From JAZRGE01 sp045644025 (GTDB taxonomy: Bacteria; Bacillota; Clostridia; Oscillospirales; Acutalibacteraceae), in contig JAZRGE010000080.1 of the NCBI GenBank assembly GCA_045644025.1, forward strand, positions 19,257 to 83,256: 64,000 nt of DNA. The letters run 5' to 3'. The notes beneath the pieces were generated by a model that did no database searches, was not told where the DNA came from, and worked only from the letters and a program-made list of their open reading frames with translations. Position 1 is the stretch's first letter; every line of letters begins with the position of its first letter. This document shows, piece after piece, positions 25,283 through 34,525 of the stretch. Position numbers and translations under genes: made by a program.

Positions 25283-26445
25283 TGGATTATCGAAAAGTGA
25301 TAAATCCTGTTGCCGACAGCATTAAACCCTCGGGCATCCGCAAATTCTTCGATATCGTGGAAGAAATGGACGACGTGATAACCCTTGGTGTGGGCGAGCC
25401 CGATTTCCCCACCCCGTGGGCTGTGCGGCAGGCAGGAATAAGATCCCTGGAGGATGGCAAGACTCGCTACACCTCCAACTGGGGACTTAAAAAATTGCGT
25501 GAAGAAATTTCCGCTTATATGAACAGGCGCTTTGATCTCACCTATTCCCCCGATAACGAAATACTCGTTACCGTTGGCGGAAGCGAGGCTATCGACGTGG
25601 CTATTCGCACACTTGTCTCCCCCGGAGACGAGGTGCTTATACCCGAGCCCAGCTTTGTGTGCTACAGACCTATTGTGGAGCTGGCAGGCGGCGTGCCCGT
25701 GCCTATTGTGACCAAAGCCGAAAACGATTTCAGGCTCACAGGGGATGAGCTCAGAAATGCAATCACCGGCAAGACAAAGGTGCTTATAATGCCCTTCCCC
25801 TGCAACCCCACCGGCGGTGTTATGCGAAAGGAACACCTGGAAGAAGTGGCACAGGTTTTGCGCGGCACCGATATAATGGTAATATCCGATGAGATCTATG
25901 CCGAGCTCACCTATGGTGAATCCCACGTTTCCATTGCTTCTCGCGAAGGCATGGCCGAGAGAACGATCGTGATAGGCGGATTCTCCAAGAGCTATTCCAT
26001 GACAGGCTGGCGCTTAGGATATGCCTGCGGCCCTAAGGAAATAATGCAGGTGGCCACAAAGATTCATCAGTTTGCCATTATGAGTGCTCCCACCACTGCC
26101 CAGTATGCCGCTATCGAGGCCCTGCGCAGTTGTGATGAAGATCTTAAAAATATGGTGAACGACTACAATATGCGCCGCAGGTTTGTGGTGAACGGCTTCC
26201 GCAGAATAGGCTTGGATTGTTTCGAGCCCAACGGTGCCTTCTATGCCTTCCCCTGCATCAAATCCACGGGGCTTACTTCGGAAGAATTCTGCGAAAAGCT
26301 GCTTTATTCCGAAAAGGTGGCACTGGTACCCGGCAACGCCTTCGGTGAATCGGGTGAGGGATACGTGCGCGCTTCCTATTGCTATTCCATAGATCACTTA
26401 AAGGAAGCACTCCGCCGAATAGAAAATTTCCTTAAGAAATTATAA
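25282..26445 (+). CDS. PLP-dependent aminotransferase, class I/II
   Basis: 387 residues of fold type I. Features are TLGVGEPDFPTPW near the N-terminus, PCNPTGGVM (about 166-174), DEIYAELTYG (about 197-206) and the PLP-lysine motif GGFSKSYSMTGWRLGYACG with Lys near residue 235. It resembles the PatA/AspC-like branch used for aspartate, N-acetyl-diaminopimelate or aromatic substrates; specificity is not readable. The start ATG overlaps the lrp stop. A strong terminator follows. Confidence 0.93.
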   Translation: MDYRKVINPVADSIKPSGIRKFFDIVEEMDDVITLGVGEPDFPTPWAVRQAGIRSLEDGKTRYTSNWGLKKLREEISAYMNRRFDLTYSPDNEILVTVGGSEAIDVAIRTLVSPGDEVLIPEPSFVCYRPIVELAGGVPVPIVTKAENDFRLTGDELRNAITGKTKVLIMPFPCNPTGGVMRKEHLEEVAQVLRGTDIMVISDEIYAELTYGESHVSIASREGMAERTIVIGGFSKSYSMTGWRLGYACGPKEIMQVATKIHQFAIMSAPTTAQYAAIEALRSCDEDLKNMVNDYNMRRRFVVNGFRRIGLDCFEPNGAFYAFPCIKSTGLTSEEFCEKLLYSEKVALVPGNAFGESGEGYVRASYCYSIDHLKEALRRIENFLKKL

Positions 26446-26453
26446 AGACGTTA

Positions 26454-26487
26454 AAATATCGCCGAAGAAAATTCGGCGATATTTTTT
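26454..26487 (+). terminator. Terminator of the PHP-Lrp-aminotransferase operon
   Basis: 13-bp stem AAATATCGCCGAA/TTCGGCGATATTT with a small A-rich loop followed by a T-run. Confidence 0.88.
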
Positions 26488-26488
26488 A

Positions 26489-26517
26489 TTGAATAAACGG
26501 GATTTTATATGTAAAAT
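26489..26517 (+). promoter_or_regulatory. Promoter of the HAD protein gene
   Basis: TTGAAT, 17-base spacer ending TATG, TAAAAT, directly after the preceding terminator and 20 bases before the GTG start. Confidence 0.7.
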
Positions 26518-26536
26518 AAAAATAGAGGTGATTTTA

Positions 26537-27388
26537 GTGAGCAAGAAACCCATTATAGCCTTAATGTATGATTTTGATAAAACTCTTTCCACCACCGATA
26601 TGCAGGAATACAGCTTCATTCCGAGAGTTGGAGAAAGCAGCGAAGAGTTTTGGGCGCAAGCCGATGCGCTTTCCACAAAGCAAAATATGGATGGTATTCT
26701 GGCCTCGATGTACTTAATGCTCAAAAAGTGCAATCAAAAAGATATGCCCATCACAAGAAAAAGCTTTGTGGATCTGGGCAAGGATATTAAATGGCACAAG
26801 GGCGTGAAGGATTGGTTCGGCCGTATAAATGCCTACGGCCGTGAAGCCGGTGCGGTGGTGGAGCACTATATTATCTCCTCAGGCCTTAAGGAAGTGATCG
26901 AGGGCACGGAAATATCCCACCATTTCAAGAAGATATATGCCAGCGAATTTCACTACAACGCCAGCGGCATTGCCACATGGCCGCAGACCGCTATTAACTA
27001 CACCGCCAAGACCCAATTCTTATTCCGCATCAACAAGGGCATTCTGGATATTTCAGATGATAGCCTGCTCAATCGTGGCATGGCCGAAGAAGAAAGGCGC
27101 ATTCCCTTTTCCAATATGATCTATCTTGGAGACGGAATGACCGACGTGCCCTGCATGAAACTTGTTAAGGAATATGGCGGCCACTCCATTGCCGTGTACC
27201 CATCCAAAGATGCCCATAATTCCAACGTGGCCGAGCTGATACGTGCCGACCGTGTGAATTTTGCCACCCCCACCGATTACTCCGAGGGCGGCACACTGGA
27301 TAAGACGGTGAAGGCCATAATCAAAAAGATCGTAGCCGATCAAAATCTTCGCAATATGCGGGATAAGCAGTTCAAAAAATTTGATTAA
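26537..27388 (+). CDS. HAD-superfamily hydrolase, SerB-like
   Basis: 283 residues from a GTG with AGAGGTGA before it. HAD motif I reads MYDFDKTLSTTDMQE (nucleophile Asp in DFDKT), motif II IISSGLKEVIEG, and motif IV YLGDGMTDVPCMKLV. DxDKT and the GDGxxD spacing resemble phosphoserine phosphatase-like HADs. The insertion between motifs I and II (about 80 residues, helical) is a C1 cap. The substrate is unknown. An upstream ATG in frame would overlap the promoter -35, so the GTG is preferred. Confidence 0.85.
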   Translation: MSKKPIIALMYDFDKTLSTTDMQEYSFIPRVGESSEEFWAQADALSTKQNMDGILASMYLMLKKCNQKDMPITRKSFVDLGKDIKWHKGVKDWFGRINAYGREAGAVVEHYIISSGLKEVIEGTEISHHFKKIYASEFHYNASGIATWPQTAINYTAKTQFLFRINKGILDISDDSLLNRGMAEEERRIPFSNMIYLGDGMTDVPCMKLVKEYGGHSIAVYPSKDAHNSNVAELIRADRVNFATPTDYSEGGTLDKTVKAIIKKIVADQNLRNMRDKQFKKFD

Positions 27389-27393
27389 CACAA

Positions 27394-27428
27394 AGTAAAA
27401 CGCCCCGGAAATTCCGGGGCGTTTTACT
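27394..27428. terminator. Bidirectional terminator
   Basis: 17-bp perfect inverted repeat (AGTAAAACGCCCCGGAA and its complement) with a one-base centre between the convergent HAD gene and the solute-binding protein gene. A-run and T-run flank the GC core. Confidence 0.9.
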
Positions 27429-27453
27429 GCTTGTTCTCTATATGAAGGTAGTG

Positions 27454-28839
27454 TTAGTCGAGAGATGCGTTGTAGGTATCGATGAGATTCTTGAAGGTGT
27501 TCACAAACGATGCCTCAGTGGCGGCAATGGTGTTTTCCTTTCTCATAGCAGCCTGCCAGGGCTTCTCGATGTTGGGATAGAACACGTTGTCGTCCAGCAG
27601 ATATTTTGCAAAGTAGATCGATTTAGCAGGTTCTGCATACTGATACTTATAAACCAGATCAATAGAATCTTTATCGGGAACCTTTGCTTCGATAGAAGCC
27701 TTCTTGGCTGCTGCGCGCTCGGTAGAAGCATAGGGAGATTTATGCACGGCTTCGTAAACGGTGGCAACCTTCTTGGCCCAATCGTCGCTCACGGAAGCAG
27801 GAATAAACCTAACATTGATGGTGCCAACGCTGCGGGTAAATTCGTCGCCTGCATTCATAGCAGGGAAAGGTACAACGCCCCAGTTGGTAACTTCGCTTTC
27901 GTTGAGAGTATCGGGGCCGCCTGCCATAGAGCTGGAATACATGGAGATCTTACCGCTCATAAACTTCTCGGGAGCATCGCTCCAAGCGCTGCCCACCATG
28001 CCTTGAGAGGGAACATAGCAGTTGCCCGAGTTCATAAGATCGCGAACCTTATTGGCCATTGCCTGGTATTCGGGATCGTTAGCGCCGTAAACTGCCTTAC
28101 CGTCGTCTCCCAAATAGACCATAGACTTACCGATAGCGGAAACAACAAAATTATCTATATATCCGGTTTCGGGGGACATATAAAGGCCGTAGGTGGCAAC
28201 GTAGCCATCGCTCTCCTTCTTGGTGAGCTTTGTTACGTATTCCTCAAACTTAGCCCAATCCCATTTGCCTTCGTTGAAAAGCTTGGTGGGATATTCAAGG
28301 CCTGCACGATCCATGTGATCCTTATTGTAGAAAAGGATGTTGGAGAGCCAGTGCACGTCGAAAGACCAGGCATAGGTCTTGCCATCCTTGGTGTAGCGCT
28401 CTCTTATTGCCTGATTATATTCAAAATCTTCGGAATCAAAATGCATAAGCTGGCTCACGTCTTTAAGAGAGCCCTTTTTGGCGTAAACGTCGGCCTGCTC
28501 CGAGCGCATAACGATAATATCGGCCCAAGTATCGCCCGACATAAGAGAGGCATCAAAATTGGTCTTCATATCGATCTGGTTAACAATGATATCCTCAAAC
28601 TCAAAGTTGTACTTAGCCATAGCATCAACATACTGCTGATACATAAGCCTTTCTTCTTCGGTAACGGCGTCTGCCTTGGGAATATTGGTGAACCAGGCAG
28701 CGATCTTAACCTTTTTTCCTTCCAGATTGATCTCTCCGCTGCCGCCGCCCTGATTGCCGCCTGCGGGCTTACATCCCACAAGGGAGCAAACAAGTGCTAC
28801 TGCCAGCAGAAGAGTGATAACTCTTGCAAATCTTTTCAT
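27454..28839 (-). CDS. Extracellular sugar-binding lipoprotein of an ABC transporter
   Basis: 461 residues. A lipoprotein signal peptide with lipobox SLVGC puts lipidated Cys23 at the mature N-terminus, followed by a Gly-rich linker and a family 1 solute-binding fold (IAAWFTNIPKADAVTEEE..., NILFYNKDHMDRAGLEYPTK). It should capture an oligosaccharide for uptake. No permease or ATPase gene is adjacent, so it depends on components elsewhere. A strong AAGGAGG precedes the ATG at 28839. The promoter is followed upstream by the 22-bp direct-repeat operator shared with the DUF5060 gene. Confidence 0.92.
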   Translation of the reverse strand: MKRFARVITLLLAVALVCSLVGCKPAGGNQGGGSGEINLEGKKVKIAAWFTNIPKADAVTEEERLMYQQYVDAMAKYNFEFEDIIVNQIDMKTNFDASLMSGDTWADIIVMRSEQADVYAKKGSLKDVSQLMHFDSEDFEYNQAIRERYTKDGKTYAWSFDVHWLSNILFYNKDHMDRAGLEYPTKLFNEGKWDWAKFEEYVTKLTKKESDGYVATYGLYMSPETGYIDNFVVSAIGKSMVYLGDDGKAVYGANDPEYQAMANKVRDLMNSGNCYVPSQGMVGSAWSDAPEKFMSGKISMYSSSMAGGPDTLNESEVTNWGVVPFPAMNAGDEFTRSVGTINVRFIPASVSDDWAKKVATVYEAVHKSPYASTERAAAKKASIEAKVPDKDSIDLVYKYQYAEPAKSIYFAKYLLDDNVFYPNIEKPWQAAMRKENTIAATEASFVNTFKNLIDTYNASLD

Positions 28840-28875
28840 AGTGCAAATCCTCCTTGAAAATTTTACTGCAATTCT

Positions 28876-28903
28876 ATAATACCATATTTTTGCCGAGTTG
28901 CAA
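28876..28903 (-). promoter_or_regulatory. Promoter of the sugar-binding lipoprotein gene
   Basis: Reverse strand TTGCAA, 16-base spacer, TATTAT. The direct-repeat operator begins 24 bases upstream of the -35, the same distance and orientation as at the DUF5060 gene. Confidence 0.65.
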
Positions 28904-28926
28904 CGCCGCAAAGCGATTTTTTAAGG

Positions 28927-28966
28927 TCCTGATTTAGCGGAAAAAATGTCCTTATTTGCAGAAAAA
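28927..28966 (+). promoter_or_regulatory. Direct-repeat operator, copy 1 (putative AraC site)
   Basis: Two half-sites in tandem with a 22-base period: TCCTGATTTAGCGGAAAA at 28927 and TCCTTATTTGCAGAAAA at 28949. The same arrangement is found at 34526-34564. Two-turn direct repeats are typical of AraC-family binding sites; an AraC gene lies at 37226-38182. Confidence 0.7.
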
Positions 28967-29057
28967 TTACTTCATATTTTCAAAAAATGGCTTTACTACG
29001 CGGTTTTTGGAAGCTTCGTTGATAACTTTAAGTCGCAAAGCGTCTTATTTTGTTGTG

Positions 29058-29086
29058 TTGAAATGTTAATTGAATTATGATATAAA
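29058..29086 (+). promoter_or_regulatory. Promoter of the GH106-like gene
   Basis: TTGAAA, 17-base spacer ending TATGA, TATAAA, 31 bases before the start codon. The operator lies about 92 bases upstream of the -35. Confidence 0.7.
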
Positions 29087-29117
29087 AAGGATAGCCTAAA
29101 AAAAGGAGATATAGCTT

Positions 29118-32100
29118 ATGCTTTATAAGAAAAACAAGGCTTCGAGCCTTTCGGAATACACCTTCAAAAATCCGGGAGCAGAATACCGTTGCACCCCCTT
29201 CTGGGCGCTCAACTGCAAGCTGGATAAGGATCTTATGGCACGGCAGATAGATTTCTTTAAGGAAATGGGATTTGGTGGAGCACATATGCACGTGCGCACA
29301 GGCCTTGCCACAGAATATCTAAGCGAAGAATTTATGGATATAATTGCAGCCTGTTGTGATAAATTTGAGAGCAACGATATGCTGGGCTGGCTCTACGATG
29401 AAGACCGCTATTCCTCCGGTTATGCAGGCGGCAAGGTTACCTGCGACCCGCGTTTCCGCCGCAGAGAGCTGCATTTCTACACCGAAAACAAATATTGGAA
29501 CACCCCCAAGGAAGAGGCCATAAAAAAAGCAGAGCCATATCTTTTGGCCTGCTACGATATTGTGCTGAACAGCGATGGCACACTTAAAAGTTACAACCGC
29601 ATAGATCCCGACGCCGCAGCCGAGGGCACCAAGTGGTACGCCTATTCCGAGCCCGATTGGCCCAGCACCTGGCACAACAGATTCACCTATGTGGATGTAA
29701 TGAACAAGGAAGCCACCGAAAAATTTATTGAGACTACCTACGAGCTTTACTACGAAAAGCTGGGCGATAGGTTTGATAAATCGGTGCCCGCCATTTTCAC
29801 AGACGAGCCTCAGATAATGCATAAATTTATGCAAAATGCCCTGCGGGATGCCTTCGAGCGGCAGTTCCAGCGCTTTGGCTGGAGCCGCTTCTTTGAGGAA
29901 GAATTTTTTGCAGCCTGGGGCGAAGATGCAATAGATTCTCTCCCCCTGCTTATTTGGTATGCCCCCAACAGAGCCGATGCTCCTTTCAAATATAAATACT
30001 ACGATCTGTGCGGCCGCCTGATGCAGCAGAATTTCTGCAAGGTGCTGGGAGATTGGTGCGAATCCCACAACATTGCCTTCACAGGCCACATGCTGGATGA
30101 GCCCGCTCTTCTTTATCAGATGTATGCCTGCGCAGAATGTATGCGCCACTATGGCGATTTCCAGATTCCCGGCATAGATATGCTCTCCAATAATTATCAG
30201 TACACCACCGCCAAGCAGTGCCAATCGGTAGTGCACCAGCAGGGCAAGGAAGGTATGATGTCGGAACTCTACGGTGTTACAAACTGGGATTTCGATTTTA
30301 TGGGCCATAAATCTCAGGGAGACTGGCAGGCAGCGCTGGGCGTCACCGTGCGCGTGCCACACCTTTCCTGGCTTTCTATGGCAGGTGAATCCAAGCGCGA
30401 CTATCCCGCAACAATTTCCTATCAGTCTCCTTGGTTTAGAGAATATCCTTTTATAGAGGATCACTTTGCCAGGGTGAACACAGCCCTTACCCGTGGCAAG
30501 GCTATTGTGAACATCGGAGTTATTCACCCCGTGGAAAGCATGTGGATCACCATGGGCCCCACCGCCCAGTACGGAGCCGATGTAGATGCTCTGGAAAAAG
30601 ATTTTAAGGATATTACCGAATGGCTTATTAAGAACCATTTGGATTTCGATTTTATCTGCGAATCCACCCTGCCCGATATGGTGAAGGCAGACGATGCAAA
30701 GGCCGTGGGTCAGAGCCGCTATGAGGCAATCATTGTGCCTAAGTGCCACACCCTTCGCACCACCACAATTAAGTTCTTGGAGACCTTTGCAGCTGAAGGT
30801 GGAAAGGTGATATTCACCGATTCTTGCCCCACCTTTGCCGATGGTGTGCCCTCGGATGCGGCTTCGGCTATTTATAGTTCTTCTGCCAAAGCTGCCACCT
30901 GCAGCGAAGATTTAGCTGCCAAGCTGGATGAAGCACGCGAGATCGCTATCAGCACCGATTGGAATCAGGGAGAAAGGTTTATCTACAACTACCGCCAAGA
31001 TACTGATTGCCGCTGGCTCTTTATTGCCCGCCGCTTCCAGGCCCCTAAGGATGAAACCGATGCCCAAAATATCACTATAAAAATAAAGGGCAGTTTCCGC
31101 CCTGTTGAGTACGATACCGTGAGCGGCAATATACTGCCCATAAGCTACAAGGCCGAAGGCGGCTACACTGTGGTCACCAAAAAAATTCATTCCTACGATA
31201 GCCTGCTGCTCAAATTGGAAGCAGGCGAAGGCGAATACACCGCCGATAATGCCTGCGAAATGAGCGGCAATAGATTCGAAACCCTTGGCTGGAACTACAC
31301 TCTGAGCGAAGGCAATGTTCTGCTGCTGGATCAGGCAGAATTTGCTTTGGATAACGGCGAATGGCAACCCAAGGAGGAGATGCTGCGGCTGGACAATATT
31401 CTGCGTGATCAGCTGGGCTATCCAAGACGTGATGGCGATCTGGCCCAGCCCTACACCATTAAGTCGCTCACTGCAGGGCACACCGCTCACCTGCGCTTCA
31501 CCTTCGAGAGCGAAGCCGAGGTAGTCGGCGCCACACTTTCTATTGAAGAGGCCGAAAAGGCAGAATTCAACTTCAACGGATCCAAGGTAGACAACACAAT
31601 CATTGGCTACTACACCGACGAAAGCATAAAGACAATCGCCCTTGGCACCATAAAGAAGGGCGTGAACGTGCTGGAAGTGCACGTCCCCTTTGATGAAGTG
31701 ACCAACCTTGAATGGGTCTACATTTTGGGCGATTTCGGCGTGAAGATAGAAGACGATATCCCTAAAATAACAGCGAAGGCTCCTTCGTTGTCCTTTGGTG
31801 ATACCGTGCCGCAGGGAATGCCCTTCTACGGCGCCAACATCACCTACTCCACAACAATATCCTTGGAAGAAGACGGCGTTGTGAAGGTGGCTGTGCCCGA
31901 ATTTATAGGCGCGGCTCTCACCTTGGATATTGATGGCAAGCGAGTGGGCAATCTTTCCCTGCCGCCCTTCGCCACAGAAACCGCCCTTTCGGCAGGCAAT
32001 CACACCGTGGCGATCACACTTTTCGGCAACCGATTCAACAGCTTCGGGCAGCTGCATTGCACCGATCTTTCGGGCTGGCTTGGCCCCGAAAAGTGGAGAA

Positions 32101-32186
32101 GCGAAGGCGAAAAGTGGACCTATGGCTACCGCCTGAAGCCTGTGGGAATAATGATTGAACCCGTGATAGAGATAATAGAAAAATAA
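29118..32186 (+). CDS. Large GH106-like glycosyl hydrolase (alpha-L-rhamnosidase-related)
   Basis: 1022 residues, no signal peptide, so probably cytoplasmic. The N-terminal barrel carries features I associate with the GH106/rhamnosidase-like group: YRCTPFWALNCKLDKDLM, GFGGAHMHVRTGLATEYLS, WLYDEDRYSSGYAGG and FTDEP (227-231), with GHMLDEP further on. A C-terminal beta-sandwich (about 760-1000) resembles the galactose-binding modules of these enzymes. Pectin or rhamnose-containing side chains are the likely substrate class (family knowledge); specificity is not proven. It is divergent from the sugar-binding lipoprotein and convergent with the beta-mannosidase. AAGGAG precedes the start. Confidence 0.75.
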   Translation: MLYKKNKASSLSEYTFKNPGAEYRCTPFWALNCKLDKDLMARQIDFFKEMGFGGAHMHVRTGLATEYLSEEFMDIIAACCDKFESNDMLGWLYDEDRYSSGYAGGKVTCDPRFRRRELHFYTENKYWNTPKEEAIKKAEPYLLACYDIVLNSDGTLKSYNRIDPDAAAEGTKWYAYSEPDWPSTWHNRFTYVDVMNKEATEKFIETTYELYYEKLGDRFDKSVPAIFTDEPQIMHKFMQNALRDAFERQFQRFGWSRFFEEEFFAAWGEDAIDSLPLLIWYAPNRADAPFKYKYYDLCGRLMQQNFCKVLGDWCESHNIAFTGHMLDEPALLYQMYACAECMRHYGDFQIPGIDMLSNNYQYTTAKQCQSVVHQQGKEGMMSELYGVTNWDFDFMGHKSQGDWQAALGVTVRVPHLSWLSMAGESKRDYPATISYQSPWFREYPFIEDHFARVNTALTRGKAIVNIGVIHPVESMWITMGPTAQYGADVDALEKDFKDITEWLIKNHLDFDFICESTLPDMVKADDAKAVGQSRYEAIIVPKCHTLRTTTIKFLETFAAEGGKVIFTDSCPTFADGVPSDAASAIYSSSAKAATCSEDLAAKLDEAREIAISTDWNQGERFIYNYRQDTDCRWLFIARRFQAPKDETDAQNITIKIKGSFRPVEYDTVSGNILPISYKAEGGYTVVTKKIHSYDSLLLKLEAGEGEYTADNACEMSGNRFETLGWNYTLSEGNVLLLDQAEFALDNGEWQPKEEMLRLDNILRDQLGYPRRDGDLAQPYTIKSLTAGHTAHLRFTFESEAEVVGATLSIEEAEKAEFNFNGSKVDNTIIGYYTDESIKTIALGTIKKGVNVLEVHVPFDEVTNLEWVYILGDFGVKIEDDIPKITAKAPSLSFGDTVPQGMPFYGANITYSTTISLEEDGVVKVAVPEFIGAALTLDIDGKRVGNLSLPPFATETALSAGNHTVAITLFGNRFNSFGQLHCTDLSGWLGPEKWRSEGEKWTYGYRLKPVGIMIEPVIEIIEK

Positions 32187-32190
32187 ATAC

Positions 32191-32219
32191 AAAAAAAGCA
32201 CCCTTGCGGGTGCTTTTTT
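32191..32219. terminator. Bidirectional terminator
   Basis: AAAAAAGCACCC/GGGTGCTTTTTT stem with a four-base loop between the convergent GH106-like and beta-mannosidase genes. Confidence 0.9.
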
Positions 32220-32225
32220 ATTGTC

Positions 32226-34460
32226 TTATAATCCGTGCTTTTCCATAAGAGCTTTGTACCATTTATAAGAAATGGGCGGTGCAAAGCAAAGATGGTGGCC
32301 AAGGCCCTGCTCACCGTTCACGTTCCACTTAAAGATAAGCATCTTGGGGGTGGCGGTATCCACAGCTATATGGGTAATAAGCGTGGTGGCATTAAGGGGT
32401 GCGCCGAAATCGTAGCGGCCAATAAGTTCATCACTCTCGGCATCAAATATCTCCAGCACACCTTGCTTTTCAGCCAATGTGTCGTTGCAGGCAAAGATAT
32501 CCAGACCATCGCCGCTATCGGCAGCAAGCACTGCGAAGGGGGCTTGGGTGCGCTTCACGTAGTCGTAGGCTTTTTTGCGGGTGAAATAGTAATCCACGAT
32601 CGCATCCGACATCTGCGGCCAACCGTCCAGCAGATTCCACCAAATAATACCTGTCTTTTGCGGGCGGTCTGTGCGCATACGCTCGATAAAATATTTTTTC
32701 GCTTCGGCCTGAGATATTTGCGAAGCCGCCGCAAAATCATCCAAATTATCGGGAATCTCGCCAAAAAGCACCTTTATCTGATTAGCCATAAGCAGAGTGC
32801 GCGCTTCATTGCCTTCCTGATCGCTGGAATGCAGGATCCACTGGGGATTCTTATTGTTATAAGGCCAAACATATTCGGGATCTATAAACTTCTTTATAGA
32901 TTCGGGAGCAGGGCAGCCGTGGTAGCCTGTTTCGCTCACGAAATGTGCCTTTTGGCTCCTATAATAATCGCTCTTAAAATAATCTCTGGGGCCCCAGATG
33001 TGATTTTCGGGCAGCTCCAGCTTGCCGCGGCTTTCGTAAACAGCAGGGCTCATATAAGGGGAGCTGGGAAGATAAGGCCGTGTGCCATCGTTGGCGGCCA
33101 CCACGGCAGGGATTACTTTGCGAGTGAGCCTGTTTTCCTCGGGGTTTCTGGTGTCGGCAGCCATAATATCAATTTCATTATCCCCTGCCCAAAGAATAAG
33201 CGAAGGGTGATTGCGAAGCCTGCGCACAACACTTTCTACTTCTTTGGAAATCGTGGCGGCAAAGGCATCATCCTGCGGATACCATCGGCAACCCATGGCA
33301 AAATCCTGCCACACCATAATGCCGTTTCTATCGCAGAAATCAAAGAATTCGTCTGCTTCATAAACGTTGCCGCCCCAGCAGCGCACGATGTTGCAGCCGA
33401 TGTCCTTCACCATTTCCAGCGCAGGGGCATAGCGCTCCTTATCGCGGCTGTGGAAAGCATCCATCGGCACCCAATTTGTACCCTTGCACATAATCTCCGT
33501 GCCGTTTATAAGAAAACGGAAGCAACCGTTTTCACCATCGGTGTAATCCGACCTTTGCAGTTCCACCTTGCGTAGGCCATAGGTGAACTTTTGGGAATGG
33601 ATAAGCTCCTCGCCCAAATATATCTCGGCGGTGCAATCATAAACATTGGCTTCACCGTAGCCATAGGGCCACCAAAGCTTTGGGTTTTGAATCACGGCAA
33701 CAACCGGGGAAACCTTATCCACCACGTTCTTTCTCTCGGCGTAAAAAGTGCTGTCACTTCCGCAGGAGCCATAAAACTTAAGGCTTATATCCTTAAGCAT
33801 ATAGTGGGGGCATTCAAGCTGAACTGCGAAGCTTATCTGTGTATCCGACCACGGCAGGGGCCACTTAGCAGCTATTTGAGAAAATCTTGCGATATCCCTT
33901 ATTTCCAGTTTAACATCCTTCCACAGGCCGCTTGTAACGGCGCGGGGCATAATATCCCACCCAAAGGAATGGGGTGGTTTGCGGATCTTCACGTCGGATT
34001 TATATCCCATCCAGGATGCGCGAACGTCGGCCATGCAATAATCTTGCTTATTAAGCCACACCGCAGGGGATTCCAGATGCACGCAAAGGTGATTTATGCC
34101 GTCTGTTAAATAATCGTCCACCAAAAATTCATGGGCAATAAGCATATTATCGCTCTCGCCTATCTTTTGGCCATTGAGAAAATACTCGGCAATGCAATCC
34201 ACACCATCGAAAACAAGGAAGACGTTTTTTCTCGCCTCGGGAGCGGTAAAATCCGTTTCGTACCACCATTCCCAAGCCTCGTATTCTTCGGCAAGGCGGA
34301 TATTTTCGCCCATAAAGAGATCCTCGGGCAAAATGCCTTCGCGGGAAAGATCCAGCTGCACACATCCGGGCACCTGGGCTTTAAGGCTTATTCTATCAAC
34401 ATCAAGCTCCTGGGGTTTGCCCGAAAGCTGCCATTGGCCGTTTAGCGAAATAGTTTGCAT
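32226..34460 (-). CDS. Beta-mannosidase, glycoside hydrolase family 2
   Basis: About 744 residues without a signal peptide; releases mannose from imported beta-mannooligosaccharides. A sugar-binding jelly roll (WYETDFTA...VFDGVDCIAEYFLNG), an Ig-like middle domain and the TIM barrel follow in order. Barrel motifs are VRCWGGNVYEADEFFDFCD, the acid/base Glu in LWAGDNEID (about residue 429) and the nucleophile Glu in FVSETGYHG (about 510). RCWGGNVYE and WAGDNE mark beta-mannosidase, not beta-galactosidase. It is shorter than the usual 800-880 residues at the C-terminus. The second ATG (34460) is favoured, because the first is only two bases from AGGAGG. Confidence 0.92.
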   Translation of the reverse strand: MQTISLNGQWQLSGKPQELDVDRISLKAQVPGCVQLDLSREGILPEDLFMGENIRLAEEYEAWEWWYETDFTAPEARKNVFLVFDGVDCIAEYFLNGQKIGESDNMLIAHEFLVDDYLTDGINHLCVHLESPAVWLNKQDYCMADVRASWMGYKSDVKIRKPPHSFGWDIMPRAVTSGLWKDVKLEIRDIARFSQIAAKWPLPWSDTQISFAVQLECPHYMLKDISLKFYGSCGSDSTFYAERKNVVDKVSPVVAVIQNPKLWWPYGYGEANVYDCTAEIYLGEELIHSQKFTYGLRKVELQRSDYTDGENGCFRFLINGTEIMCKGTNWVPMDAFHSRDKERYAPALEMVKDIGCNIVRCWGGNVYEADEFFDFCDRNGIMVWQDFAMGCRWYPQDDAFAATISKEVESVVRRLRNHPSLILWAGDNEIDIMAADTRNPEENRLTRKVIPAVVAANDGTRPYLPSSPYMSPAVYESRGKLELPENHIWGPRDYFKSDYYRSQKAHFVSETGYHGCPAPESIKKFIDPEYVWPYNNKNPQWILHSSDQEGNEARTLLMANQIKVLFGEIPDNLDDFAAASQISQAEAKKYFIERMRTDRPQKTGIIWWNLLDGWPQMSDAIVDYYFTRKKAYDYVKRTQAPFAVLAADSGDGLDIFACNDTLAEKQGVLEIFDAESDELIGRYDFGAPLNATTLITHIAVDTATPKMLIFKWNVNGEQGLGHHLCFAPPISYKWYKALMEKHGL

Positions 34461-34482
34461 TTGCATCGCCTCCTATGTGGTC

Positions 34483-34511
34483 ATTTTATAATTTAGGGCC
34501 AAAAATGTCAA
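34483..34511 (-). promoter_or_regulatory. Promoter of the beta-mannosidase gene
   Basis: Reverse strand TTGACA, 17-base spacer, TAAAAT. The repeat operator ends about 14 bases upstream of the -35, close enough for an activator to touch RNA polymerase. Confidence 0.7.
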
Positions 34512-34525
34512 CGGGGATAGTGCTA

